A DNA stretch of 64,000 nt, taken from NCBI GenBank assembly GCA_964581385.1, contig CAZOOK010000005.1, positions 62,001 through 126,000 of the forward strand, written 5' to 3'. The position numbers and the translations under genes are program-made. Positions 51,632 to 59,329 of this stretch are shown here, piece by piece. Origin of the DNA: CAZOOK01 sp964581385. Its GTDB lineage: Bacteria; Pseudomonadota; Gammaproteobacteria; Nevskiales; Nevskiaceae. Under the pieces are notes generated by a model. It ran no database searches, had not been told where the DNA came from, and saw only the letters and a program-made list of their open reading frames with translations. The stretch's first letter is position 1. Every line of letters starts with the position of its first letter.

Positions 51632-52756
51632 ATGGCTGTGGCAGTAGTGGGCGTGATTTTGACAATGATCGCGGCGGCTTATGCGCTGGTCGCGTTGCTC
51701 GCGGTGTTCGTGTGGCGGCCACGGCCTGCGCATGCCGGTGCACAGCCGGTCAGTGTGCTGAAGCCGCTGTACGGCGCGGAACCGCAGCTTTACGAAAATC
51801 TGCGCTCGTTCTGCATCCAGGACTATGCGGATTATCAACTGATTTTCGGCGTGCGCGAAAGCACCGATCCGGCCGTCGCGGTGGTACAGCGCCTGCAGCG
51901 CGAATTTCCGCAACGCGATCTCGTGCTGGTGGTCGATACCCAGTTGCATGGTTCGAATTACAAGGTTTCGAATCTGATCAATATCGCGGCGCACGCGCGC
52001 CACGGCTGGCTGGTGCTGGCGGACAGCGATATCCATGTCGAGCCCGACTACCTCCGGCGGGCCGTCGCGCCGCTGGAAGATCCGTCGGTCGGCATCGTCA
52101 CCTGCCTGTATCACGGCTACCCGATCGGCGGCCTATGGTCGCGGCTTGGCGCGCTGTTCATCGATGACTGGTTCGCGCCGTCAGTGCTCGTCGCTCACCT
52201 GTTCGGTTCGCGCAACTTCGCGTTCGGCGCGTCGATTGCCATGAGCCGCGAAGCATTGGACGCGATCGGCGGTTTCCAGGCCGTCGCCGACCATCTGGCC
52301 GACGACTGGTGGCTCGGTGAAATGACGCGCCGCAAGGGTTTGCGCACCGTGCTGTCGGACTGCGTCGTCGATACCGATGTCATCGACGCTAACCTGCGCG
52401 CGCTGATCGATCACGAATTGCGCTGGCTGCGAACGATCCGCACGGTGCAGCCGCTCGGCTACTTTTTCTCGGTGGTGACGATCGGCCTGCCGCTGGCAGT
52501 GCTCGGCAATGTGCTCGCATCCACGTCGCTGCTCGCGCATGCCGGCCTTGCGGTAACGGCTGGAGCCCGGCTCATGTTACATTTAGCGCAGCGGCTGCGT
52601 GGTCGTAAGTCATTGTTTTCGGACGTTTGGCTGTTGCCGCTGCGCGATTTCCTGACCTTCGGCTTGTGGATCGCCAGCTTTGCCAGCCGCCGCGTGCGCT
52701 GGGGCAGGCAGCAGTTTTCAGTGGGACAGGAAGGCGATTTCAAAGAAATTGCATGA
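51632..52756 (+). CDS. hpnI: Hopanoid biosynthesis glycosyltransferase HpnI
   Basis: HpnI adds N-acetylglucosamine to bacteriohopanetetrol at the membrane. The 374-residue product (ATG 51632) has an N-terminal membrane helix (VVGVILTMIAAAYALVALLAVFVW), a family-2 glycosyltransferase domain with VSVLKPLYGAEPQLYENLRS, LVVDTQLHGSNYKVSNLIN and the DxD-like ADSDIHVEPDYL (131-133), then GIVTCLYHG, HLADDWWLGE and C-terminal membrane segments. The order and motifs match HpnI of hopanoid producers. It is 51 bases from hpnJ. The deacetylase HpnK, normally near, is not seen in this window. Confidence 0.9.
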   Translation: MAVAVVGVILTMIAAAYALVALLAVFVWRPRPAHAGAQPVSVLKPLYGAEPQLYENLRSFCIQDYADYQLIFGVRESTDPAVAVVQRLQREFPQRDLVLVVDTQLHGSNYKVSNLINIAAHARHGWLVLADSDIHVEPDYLRRAVAPLEDPSVGIVTCLYHGYPIGGLWSRLGALFIDDWFAPSVLVAHLFGSRNFAFGASIAMSREALDAIGGFQAVADHLADDWWLGEMTRRKGLRTVLSDCVVDTDVIDANLRALIDHELRWLRTIRTVQPLGYFFSVVTIGLPLAVLGNVLASTSLLAHAGLAVTAGARLMLHLAQRLRGRKSLFSDVWLLPLRDFLTFGLWIASFASRRVRWGRQQFSVGQEGDFKEIA

Positions 52757-52807
52757 CACAAAGCGATCCGGACCGCTTCGGCGACACAATATTCTGGTGA
52801 CGATTCA

Positions 52808-54268
52808 ATGGTGAACAATTCCGCGATGAACACCCCTGTGATGAAGACGCTGTTCCTGCAAGCACCGTCGTTCGACGGCTTCGACGGCGGCGCGGGCTCG
52901 CGCTATCAGGCTAAGCGTGAGATCAAGAGCTTCTGGTATCCGACCTGGCTCGCGCAGCCGGCGGCGATGGTGCCGGGCTCGCGGGTGCTGGACGCGCCGG
53001 CTGACGAGCTGACGGTCGAGCAGTCGCTGAAGATCGCGGAAGACTACGATCTGCTCATCATCCACACCAGCACGCCGTCGTTTCCGACGGATGCGAAATT
53101 CGCGGAACTGCTGAAGGCGCGCAAGCCGGGCGTCATGATCGGGCTGGTCGGCGCAAAAGTCGCTGTCGATCCGAGCGGCTCGCTGACCGCCAGTGCCGCG
53201 ATTGACTGGGTCGGCCGCGAAGAATTCGATTACACCTGCAAGGAAGTCGCCGAACGTAAACCGTTGCCTGAAATTGACGGGCTCAGCTACAAGCTGCCGG
53301 ACGGCACGGTGAAGCACAACAAGCCGCGTGCGACGATCGAGGACATGGACGCGCTGCCGTTCGTGGCGCCGGTCTACAAACGCGACCTCAAGATCCCGAA
53401 TTACTTCATCGGCTATCTGAAGCACCCCTACATCTCGATCTACACCGGTCGCGGCTGTCGCTCGAAGTGCACGTTTTGCTTGTGGCCGCAGACGGTCGGT
53501 GGCCATCGCTACCGCGTGCGTTCGGCGGAAAACGTTATCGAAGAGGCGAAGTGGATCAAGGACAACATGCCGGAAGTGAAGGAGCTGATGTTCGATGACG
53601 ATACCTTCACCGATTCATCGAACCTGCCACGCGTGGAAGCGATCGCGCGCGGGCTCGGCAAGCTCGGCATAACTTGGTCCTGCAACGCCAAGGCGAATGT
53701 ACCCTACAAGACCCTGAAGGTCATGAAGGAAAATGGCCTGCGCCTGCTGCTCGTCGGCTACGAATCCGGGGACGACGAGATTCTGCACAACATCAAGAAG
53801 GGGCTGCGCACCGACATCGCGCGGCGCTTCACCGAAGACTGCCGCAAGCTCGGCGTCACCATCCACGGCACCTTCATCCTTGGACTGCCGGGCGAGACTA
53901 AGGACACGATCGAAAAGACGATCAAGTTCGCCAAAGAGATCAACCCGCACACCATTCAGGTGTCGCTGGCCGCGCCGTATCCAGGCACGACGCTATACAA
54001 GCAGGCCGTGGATAACGGCTGGTTGAAAGAAAACGACGCAGTGAATCTGGTCAACGAAAAGGGCGTACAGCTGGCTGCGATCAGCTATCCGCACCTGTCC
54101 AAGGAAGACATCTATCACGGCGTCGAGCGTTTCTATAAGCAGTTCTACTTCCGCCCAAGCAAAATCTGGGAAATCGTCCGCGAGATGCTGGCCAGCTGGG
54201 AAATGATGAAGCGCCGCCTGCGTGAAGGTGTGGAGTTCTTTCACTTCCTGCGAGCGCATGAAGCTTGA
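52808..54268 (+). CDS. hpnJ: Hopanoid biosynthesis radical SAM protein HpnJ
   Basis: HpnJ is required to convert the glucosamine head group of hopanoids into the cyclitol ether, probably by radical ring contraction. The 486-residue product has an N-terminal cobalamin-binding-like region (FLQAPSFDGFDGGAGSRY, then LIIHTSTPSFPTDAKFAELL) and the radical SAM motif GRGCRSKCTFCLW with Cys217, Cys221 and Cys224 (C-x3-C-x2-C). VGYESGDDEILHNIKKG and GTFILGLPGETKDTIEKTI follow. The start may be ATG 52808, 52826 or 52841; the last gives the usual MKTLFL opening. The stop overlaps the sulfotransferase start (TTGA). Confidence 0.92.
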   Translation: MVNNSAMNTPVMKTLFLQAPSFDGFDGGAGSRYQAKREIKSFWYPTWLAQPAAMVPGSRVLDAPADELTVEQSLKIAEDYDLLIIHTSTPSFPTDAKFAELLKARKPGVMIGLVGAKVAVDPSGSLTASAAIDWVGREEFDYTCKEVAERKPLPEIDGLSYKLPDGTVKHNKPRATIEDMDALPFVAPVYKRDLKIPNYFIGYLKHPYISIYTGRGCRSKCTFCLWPQTVGGHRYRVRSAENVIEEAKWIKDNMPEVKELMFDDDTFTDSSNLPRVEAIARGLGKLGITWSCNAKANVPYKTLKVMKENGLRLLLVGYESGDDEILHNIKKGLRTDIARRFTEDCRKLGVTIHGTFILGLPGETKDTIEKTIKFAKEINPHTIQVSLAAPYPGTTLYKQAVDNGWLKENDAVNLVNEKGVQLAAISYPHLSKEDIYHGVERFYKQFYFRPSKIWEIVREMLASWEMMKRRLREGVEFFHFLRAHEA

Positions 54269-55239
54269 GTCGCGGACTCCAAGCGGCACGGGAAGCTCTT
54301 TTTTCCCGTTTTAAGATTCGCCGCGCAAAAAAAAATCCTAATCAGGCTCTTGCGAAACCAATATTTCTTATTGGCACGTTTCGTAGTGGCACTACGCTGC
54401 TGGCGCAAATACTCGATCACTCTCCGGAAATCGCATATTGCCCGTTCGAGCTGAAAGATATTTGGTCCAGTGCCGGTGGAGTGCCGATGGCTTCACCCAA
54501 AACTCGTGACTTATGTTGCAACGAACTCCACGCATCACACGCCGACGTCGTAAATAGAGCGGCTCTGATTGCGGCCTTTGAACAAAGGGTTACCTTATGC
54601 AAAGGCAAGCTGCCGTCTGCCCGGTTCTTGAATAAGAATCCGCATTTGTGCAACAAGCTGCCGTTGGTGAATTCGCTATTTCCCTCGGCCCACTACATCT
54701 GGGTTCATAGAGGGCTCCTACAAGTCGTTGCCAGCATCAAGCGATTGTTTGAGGAAGTCCATCAACGCCGGAACATTTGGCACTGGTGGCCGCTTGAGCA
54801 CGAAACTGTGAAAAATAGATGCTGGAGCGCTTTTTTTGAGCAGGAATCGAATACCGCAATCGATTCAGAACGTATTTTTCCGGGCGGCAACATTAAATTT
54901 ATTGCCGAGTACTGGATTGAATCCAACCGGGCCATACACGATTTCTATCGCCAAAATAAACAGGCGATAACCGTGGTATCAGAGGAACAACTGTTAGCGG
55001 CCCCCGAGGAGGAGCTCAATAGAATTTGTCATGAGCTTGGAATTTTCGCGGACTTTCCACGCGATGTCCTTTCATCCCTAAACAGCTCATTCAACAATGC
55101 ATGGAAATCTCTGCTGTCACACAAAGAGATGACCGATCTCAAACAGCTAATCTACGAGCGGCGAGATGAAATCGACTCGCTATTTCCCAACCCACGGGCA
55201 TTGAATTGGATCGGCGAAATTGAGTCGCAGCTCACGTAA
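54265..55239 (+). CDS. Sulfotransferase-family protein coupled to hpnJ
   Basis: The 324-residue protein begins at a TTG overlapping the hpnJ stop. It shows the sulfotransferase fold: the 5'-phosphosulfate loop PIFLIGTFRSGTTLLAQIL (32-50) and the 3'-phosphate site HYIWVHRGLLQVVASIKRL with Arg149 and Ser157. The catalytic base is usually a His, and several His are available downstream of the loop. Sulfotransferases move sulfate from PAPS to hydroxyl or amino groups. Codon use is AT-richer than that of the neighbours, with an A-run around 54327, so it is probably acquired. The linkage suggests that the hopanoid head group is the acceptor, but this is inference. It converges with mtnC, two bases apart. 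Confidence 0.85.
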   Translation: MSRGLQAAREALFSRFKIRRAKKNPNQALAKPIFLIGTFRSGTTLLAQILDHSPEIAYCPFELKDIWSSAGGVPMASPKTRDLCCNELHASHADVVNRAALIAAFEQRVTLCKGKLPSARFLNKNPHLCNKLPLVNSLFPSAHYIWVHRGLLQVVASIKRLFEEVHQRRNIWHWWPLEHETVKNRCWSAFFEQESNTAIDSERIFPGGNIKFIAEYWIESNRAIHDFYRQNKQAITVVSEEQLLAAPEEELNRICHELGIFADFPRDVLSSLNSSFNNAWKSLLSHKEMTDLKQLIYERRDEIDSLFPNPRALNWIGEIESQLT

Positions 55240-55241
55240 GT

Positions 55242-55919
55242 TCAGTCGAGCACCACTTCCGAGAAATCCCGCGCCTGCGGATGCTGTAAAGCCGTCTTTG
55301 TCTTGGCATCGCGAACCAACTGGCAGGTGCGCATGCCAGCATTGCGTGCGGCATCGAGCTCCTCGCCGACGTCGGACAGGAACATTACGGCATCACCCGG
55401 CAGTGCGATCCGATCCAGAATCACGCGGTAGGACGCCGCTTCGCGCTTGCCGCCGATACGGGTATCGAAATAATCCGAAAACAGCGGCGTGAGATCGCCG
55501 GCGTCGCTATGGCCGAAGATCAATTTCTGTGCTTCTTCCGATCCCGAAGAGTAGACGTAAAGCCGTAGCCCCTGCTGGTGCCAGCGATGCAGGAATACCG
55601 GCGTGTCTTCATAAACATGGCCGTACAGTTCGCCGGCCGCGTAGCCTTCGCGCCAGATCAATCCTTGCAATGTTTTTAGTGGCGTTGCCTTGCGATCCTC
55701 GTCGATCCATCGTTCGAGTTCGGTCGCTGCTTCATCGACCGTCAGCGTGCGCCCGACATCGCGCGCCAGCGCGGCAAGCTGTTCGCGTACCGCCGGTTCG
55801 TCCGCATGTGCGCGCAGGAACGTACGCAGGTGTTTCTTCGCGTACGGGAACAAGGTTTGGTGCACGAAATCGATCGACGACGTCGTGCCTTCGATGTCGG
55901 TAACGATGGCTTTGATCAT
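55242..55919 (-). CDS. mtnC: Acireductone synthase (enolase-phosphatase)
   Basis: MtnC converts diketo-5-methylthiopentyl-1-phosphate to acireductone in methionine salvage. The start ATG 55919 gives MIKAIVTDIEGTTSS, the HAD motif I of this family, in which the nucleophile is in DIEGT. Also present are YVYSSGSEEAQKLIFGHS (motif II), RIGGKREAASYRVIL with the conserved Lys, and VMFLSDVGEELDAARNAGM (motif III). It is 225 aa, normal. It follows mtnB and mtnD, but a hairpin terminator lies between mtnD and mtnC, so expression is partly uncoupled. Confidence 0.95.
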   Translation of the reverse strand: MIKAIVTDIEGTTSSIDFVHQTLFPYAKKHLRTFLRAHADEPAVREQLAALARDVGRTLTVDEAATELERWIDEDRKATPLKTLQGLIWREGYAAGELYGHVYEDTPVFLHRWHQQGLRLYVYSSGSEEAQKLIFGHSDAGDLTPLFSDYFDTRIGGKREAASYRVILDRIALPGDAVMFLSDVGEELDAARNAGMRTCQLVRDAKTKTALQHPQARDFSEVVLD

Positions 55920-55938
55920 GAGTACCACAGAAAGCAAA

Positions 55939-55965
55939 AAGCCCTCCCCGGAATGAGGAGGGCTT
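55939..55965 (-). terminator. Terminator between mtnD and mtnC
   Basis: The arms AAGCCCTCC (55939-55947) and GGAGGGCTT (55957-55965) pair around CCGGAATGA. On the minus strand, the stem is followed by TTT, so it should stop or attenuate transcription of mtnB-mtnD before mtnC. It leaves only about 20 bases before the mtnC start, so mtnC must rely on read-through or a promoter inside mtnD. Confidence 0.75.
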
Positions 55966-55980
55966 CACATCAAATCGCCT

Positions 55981-56547
55981 TCAGGCCGCTTGCTGAAAAA
56001 CGTAATGCGGCGCTTCGAGCCGCGGGAAGCGATCGGCGATCTTGTCGCCGGTATATTGCGCCACCCAGCCCTCCGGCGTCGTAAAAAGCCGGATGCACTT
56101 CAGGTGCGGCAGTGGGCCCATGTCGAACCAGTGACGGACATTGGCCGGCACCGAGATCAAATCGCCCTGCTGGCACAGCACGCTGTATACGCGTCCGCCA
56201 TCGCGGATATTGAACAAACCCTGTCCTTCGACGAAGAACCGGACTTCAAATTCTTCGTGCGTGTGTTCGTGCAGAAATTTATCGCGCATCGCCTCGCGCT
56301 GCGGGTGATCAGCGCTCATGTTGATCACATCGACGGAGCGGAAACCGTACTGGTTCATCAACCGGTTCACCGGATCGCGATACGCTTCGATGATTTCGTC
56401 CTGCGTGGACTGGGTGTCCAAAACACATGAAGCTTCCCAGCGCTCGAAACGCACGCCGACAGCATTAAGCTGCGTGCTGATATCGTCGAACGCCTTGTGG
56501 ACGGATACCGGTCGGGCCGATTCCTCATAAATACGCAGTTCGCTCAT
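55981..56547 (-). CDS. mtnD: Acireductone dioxygenase
   Basis: MtnD oxidises acireductone, giving the keto acid precursor of methionine with Fe2+ or an off-pathway product with Ni2+. The 188-residue cupin has the metal ligands His95, His97, Glu101 and His139 in HEHTHEEFEVRFFVEG and NVRHWFDMG. The product length and motifs are typical. Its start overlaps the mtnB stop by four bases. Confidence 0.95.
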   Translation of the reverse strand: MSELRIYEESARPVSVHKAFDDISTQLNAVGVRFERWEASCVLDTQSTQDEIIEAYRDPVNRLMNQYGFRSVDVINMSADHPQREAMRDKFLHEHTHEEFEVRFFVEGQGLFNIRDGGRVYSVLCQQGDLISVPANVRHWFDMGPLPHLKCIRLFTTPEGWVAQYTGDKIADRFPRLEAPHYVFQQAA

Positions 56548-57170
56548 TCGAACCTCCTGTTCCGTAGTTCACATTCAAGCATGAATTCCAGCGCTTCGAC
56601 GCGGTATCGCGCCTGCGCCACGTTTTCCCCCCAGGCATATAGCCCGTGGCCGGCAATCAGATAGGCCGGAGCGTCCGAATGTTCCCGCAAGTAAGCATCC
56701 ACCTCGCGGCTCAGTCGGGCAATATCCTGGTCGTTTCCGAACACCGGGATTGTGACCGCGGAATCCGGCCCTGGATTCCGTGGCAGCAATTTTAGCAATT
56801 CGTAATTAGTCAGCGTTACTTTATCGGCACGGCGTGACAATACTGTGTTCGCCGCCGTATGCACATGAAGCACAGCCCCAATGGTCGGATCGAAGCGATA
56901 GAGCTGCATGTGCAGCCCCGTCTCGTAGGACGCCTTGCGTCCCGCTTCAAGCGGTTTACCGTCAAGATCGGCAACCAGCAAATCGCTGCGTTGCAACTCA
57001 CCCTTGTGTACACCTGACGCGGTAATCAACACGCGTTCGGCACTCAAACGAACGGAAAAATTTCCGCCCGTCGCCGGGACCCAGCCACGGCGATCGAAAA
57101 ACCGACCCACTTCGATCAAGGCATTGGACATCGCTTCGATCGATAACATCTCGCCGTGGAGCAGCCCCAT
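56544..57170 (-). CDS. mtnB: Methylthioribulose-1-phosphate dehydratase
   Basis: MtnB dehydrates 5-methylthioribulose-1-phosphate in methionine salvage. The 208-residue class II aldolase-fold protein shows RGWVPATGGNFSVRL, LITASGVHKGEL, the zinc ligands in VLHVHTAANTVLSR and the later His in IAGHGLYAWG. A start at 57131 would remove 13 residues. It is the first gene of mtnB-mtnD-mtnC. mtnA and mtnN/mtnP are not in this window. Confidence 0.94.
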   Translation of the reverse strand: MGLLHGEMLSIEAMSNALIEVGRFFDRRGWVPATGGNFSVRLSAERVLITASGVHKGELQRSDLLVADLDGKPLEAGRKASYETGLHMQLYRFDPTIGAVLHVHTAANTVLSRRADKVTLTNYELLKLLPRNPGPDSAVTIPVFGNDQDIARLSREVDAYLREHSDAPAYLIAGHGLYAWGENVAQARYRVEALEFMLECELRNRRFE

Positions 57171-57396
57171 AACTATTTATATCGATCTCTCTATGGATTG
57201 CGCTGGTTTCTGAGGTCCGGCGCTGCAAACGGTCGCTATTGTGGTGGCTCTTCGCCCAAAAGGACATTGCACGAAAGTAATAGGATAATTATTCCAACAC
57301 CGCTGCCATTGCGAAATCGGCGTAGGACTACACCCATGTGCAATGCAGCATTATCGATTAGACCGGCTGAACCAAACCTGACCCGTTTCAAAATAA

Positions 57397-57422
57397 AAAT
57401 GCCGCCAGCGAGGGCGGCATTT
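57397..57422 (-). terminator. Intrinsic terminator of rpmB-rpmG
   Basis: The 10-bp arms AAATGCCGCC (57397-57406) and GGCGGCATTT (57413-57422) flank the loop AGCGAG. On the minus strand the stem is followed by a T-rich tail (TTATTTT). It lies 70 bases after the rpmG stop. The remaining 57171-57396 region holds the mtnB promoter and nothing else recognised. Confidence 0.88.
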
Positions 57423-57491
57423 CACGATCTTGTGGATCGGTTTTGACGCGCCGCTGACAAATTTTTGCGGCGACGCACAAACCAACAAAAA

Positions 57492-57662
57492 TTACTTGAT
57501 CTTCGCTTCCTTGAACAGAACGTGCTTGCGCACGATCGGATCGTATTTCTTGAACTCGAACTTGTCCGGCGTGTTCTTCTTGTTCTTGGTCGTCGTATAG
57601 AAAAAGCCGGTGTCAGCGGTCGACAGAAGCTTGATCTTTTCGCGTTCTTTTTTCTTCGCCAT
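57492..57662 (-). CDS. rpmG: Large ribosomal subunit protein bL33
   Basis: The 56-residue product reads MAKKKEREKIKLLSTADTG and then FFYTTTKNKKNTPDK, ending KYDPIVRKHVLFKEAKIK, which is the standard bL33. There are no zinc-binding Cys, so it is the Cys-free (C-) form. It follows rpmB by 11 bases, the usual rpmB-rpmG order. Confidence 0.97.
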   Translation of the reverse strand: MAKKKEREKIKLLSTADTGFFYTTTKNKKNTPDKFEFKKYDPIVRKHVLFKEAKIK

Positions 57663-57673
57663 CGCCGTGCTCC

Positions 57674-57910
57674 TTAGACCTTCTCGCCGCGTGCGCGGAT
57701 TTCCGCGACGACAGCCTCGATACCCTTCTTGTCGATCGTACGCATGCCGTTGGCGGACACACGCAGCGACACGAAGCGCTGCTCGGAGTCGAGCCAGAAG
57801 CGGTGCGTATGCAGGTTGGGCAGGAAGCGACGGCGACGCTTGTTGTTAGCGTGCGACACCGTGTTGCCGACGATCGGCTTCTTGCCGGTGACTTGGCAGA
57901 TTCTGGACAT
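57674..57910 (-). CDS. rpmB: Large ribosomal subunit protein bL28
   Basis: The 78-residue product starts at ATG 57910 with MSRICQVTGKKPIVGNTVSH, then NNKRRRRFLPNLHTHRFW and LRVSANGMRTIDKKGIE. The longer open frame upstream (to 58087) runs into the radC end and is not coding. It is co-transcribed with rpmG. Confidence 0.97.
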   Translation of the reverse strand: MSRICQVTGKKPIVGNTVSHANNKRRRRFLPNLHTHRFWLDSEQRFVSLRVSANGMRTIDKKGIEAVVAEIRARGEKV

Positions 57911-58025
57911 GGCTAAAACTCGGGAATCCCGCGAAAGGGCGTGAATAATAGCCGCGCGCGTCCGTGGAGGCAAGCAGAACAACGCTTTGCCCCGAAAGCC
58001 GTACAGATCGGCACCGTAGCGGAAT

Positions 58026-58700
58026 TCACAGCCAGCCGCGTTCGGCAAACGAAACCGGCTCGCGGTCGCCGACCACGAAGTGGTCAAGTACGCGGATATC
58101 GACTAGCGCCAGCGCATCCCTGAGCCGCGTCGTCAGCGAGCGATCGGCGGCGCTGGGTTCGGCAATTCCGGAGGGATGGTTGTGCGCCAGGATCATCGCC
58201 GCCGCGTTGTGCCGCAGCGCGCGCTTGACGACCTCGCGCGGATACACGCTGGCGCCATCAATGGTGCCACGTGCGAGCACGTCGAACGCGAGTACGCGAT
58301 GCTGGCTGTCGAGAAACAGCCCGGCGAAGACTTCGTGATCGAGATCGCGTAGCTGCGCCTGCAGAAACTTGCGCGCGTCGGCCGGATCACGCAGCGCGGC
58401 ACGCTCGGCAAGATGCTCGCCGAGATGCCGCCGCGCGATCTCCATGACCGCCTGTAGCTGCACGTATTTGGCTTCACCGAGACCGTGACCGGCGCAGAAA
58501 TGTTCGCGATCCGCACCGAGCAGCGGGCGCAGCCCGCCGTAGGTCGCAAGCAGGTCCCGCGCCAGATCGACCGCGCTTTTGCCAGCGACGCCGGTGCGCA
58601 GAAAAATCGCCAGGAGTTCGGCGTCCGACAGCGCTTGCGGTCCGCGCGCAAGCAGCTTTTCGCGGGGGCGCTCGCCCGCGGGCCAGTCGGTGATCGCCAT
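58026..58700 (-). CDS. radC: RadC-family JAB/MPN protein
   Basis: The 224-residue product begins at ATG 58700 (MAITDWPAGERPREKLL), the typical RadC opening; a longer frame to 58730 is less likely. An N-terminal helix-hairpin-helix region (LLARGPQALSDAELLAIFLRTG) precedes the JAB domain, with HEVFAGLFLDSQHRVL and the metalloprotease motif AHNHPSGIAEPSAAD. Proteins of this group are often linked to DNA repair or mobile elements, but the function is not settled. It lies immediately upstream of rpmB-rpmG, its common place. Confidence 0.93.
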   Translation of the reverse strand: MAITDWPAGERPREKLLARGPQALSDAELLAIFLRTGVAGKSAVDLARDLLATYGGLRPLLGADREHFCAGHGLGEAKYVQLQAVMEIARRHLGEHLAERAALRDPADARKFLQAQLRDLDHEVFAGLFLDSQHRVLAFDVLARGTIDGASVYPREVVKRALRHNAAAMILAHNHPSGIAEPSAADRSLTTRLRDALALVDIRVLDHFVVGDREPVSFAERGWL

Positions 58701-58782
58701 GCGGCGGCTCCATGATGTGGTGATTCCCAATAATTACGAGGAACCTCCGCACTGTCCGCCATCAGGGCCCGTTAACCCTAAC

Positions 58783-59028
58783 TCAGCCGCTCGCCGTCTT
58801 GAGTATCGAATACAGCTCATCCTTCAGCTTGATCCGCCGCTTTTTCAGATCCTCGCTGTAAGCATCCGATGGCGTTTCGACATTCTGTTCGATCCTGTGA
58901 ATCTCATGATCGACTTCGTGGTAGCTCGCAAAGAGCTTGGCGAAACGTGTATCGCGCATCTTCAGCTCATGAATTTTTTCCCGGTACTGCGGGAATTCAT
59001 GAATCAGGTCGTGCTTGTCGTTCTGCAT
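58783..59028 (-). CDS. DUF465 / YdcH family small protein
   Basis: The 81-residue product starts at ATG 59028 (MQNDKHDLIHEFPQYREKI); the longer frame to 59076 adds an atypical N terminus. It is almost wholly helical and charged: RFAKLFASYHEVDHEIHRIE, then LKKRRIKLKDELY, the DUF465 signature. The family's function is unknown. It diverges from the ahcY leader. Confidence 0.9.
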   Translation of the reverse strand: MQNDKHDLIHEFPQYREKIHELKMRDTRFAKLFASYHEVDHEIHRIEQNVETPSDAYSEDLKKRRIKLKDELYSILKTASG

Positions 59029-59202
59029 GTTCGTCAATGTCCGTCGTATATGGGATTCGTGTTCCCTTGCCGCCATTCGCGGCTCTCCACGAACTCGAAG
59101 ATGACCGATCTATCATGCGCGCGCCTTGATCTCGGTCAACCCGGCGGCCAGATTCGCGCGACTGCCGGCGGATCAATATATCCTTTCATCCGCATAAGCA
59201 GA

Positions 59203-59208
59203 TATAAT
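59203..59208 (+). promoter_or_regulatory. Probable -10 element of the ahcY promoter
   Basis: TATAAT, a perfect -10 hexamer, lies 17 bases before the start of the SAH riboswitch fold, so transcription would begin around 59215-59220. No good -35 hexamer is at the ideal distance. Confidence 0.55.
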
Positions 59209-59224
59209 CTCGCTGTCCCATCCT

Positions 59225-59308
59225 TGCCGAGGGGCGCTGCGACCCGCCGATCGACCGCCGCGGGCCAGGCTCGGCGCGGTGTTCCTTTAATGTTGTAACG
59301 GCGCCCGT
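59225..59308 (+). ncRNA. SAH riboswitch upstream of ahcY
   Basis: The segment matches the S-adenosylhomocysteine riboswitch core: GCCGAGGGGCGCTGCGACC at 59226-59244, the pairing arm GGGCCAGGCTCGG at 59261-59273, and the 3' pseudoknot strand AACGGCGCCC ending at 59307. The CCGAG / CTCGG stem encloses the conserved GCGCTGCGA-type bulge, and GGGCGC can pair with GCGCCC. In known members SAH binding turns on ahcY expression, which removes the inhibitory SAH. The ahcY start codon lies 22 bases downstream, so access to the ribosome-binding site (GGAG at about 59317) may be controlled. Confidence 0.9.
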
Positions 59309-59329
59309 TCCAAACCGGAGATTTCCGTA

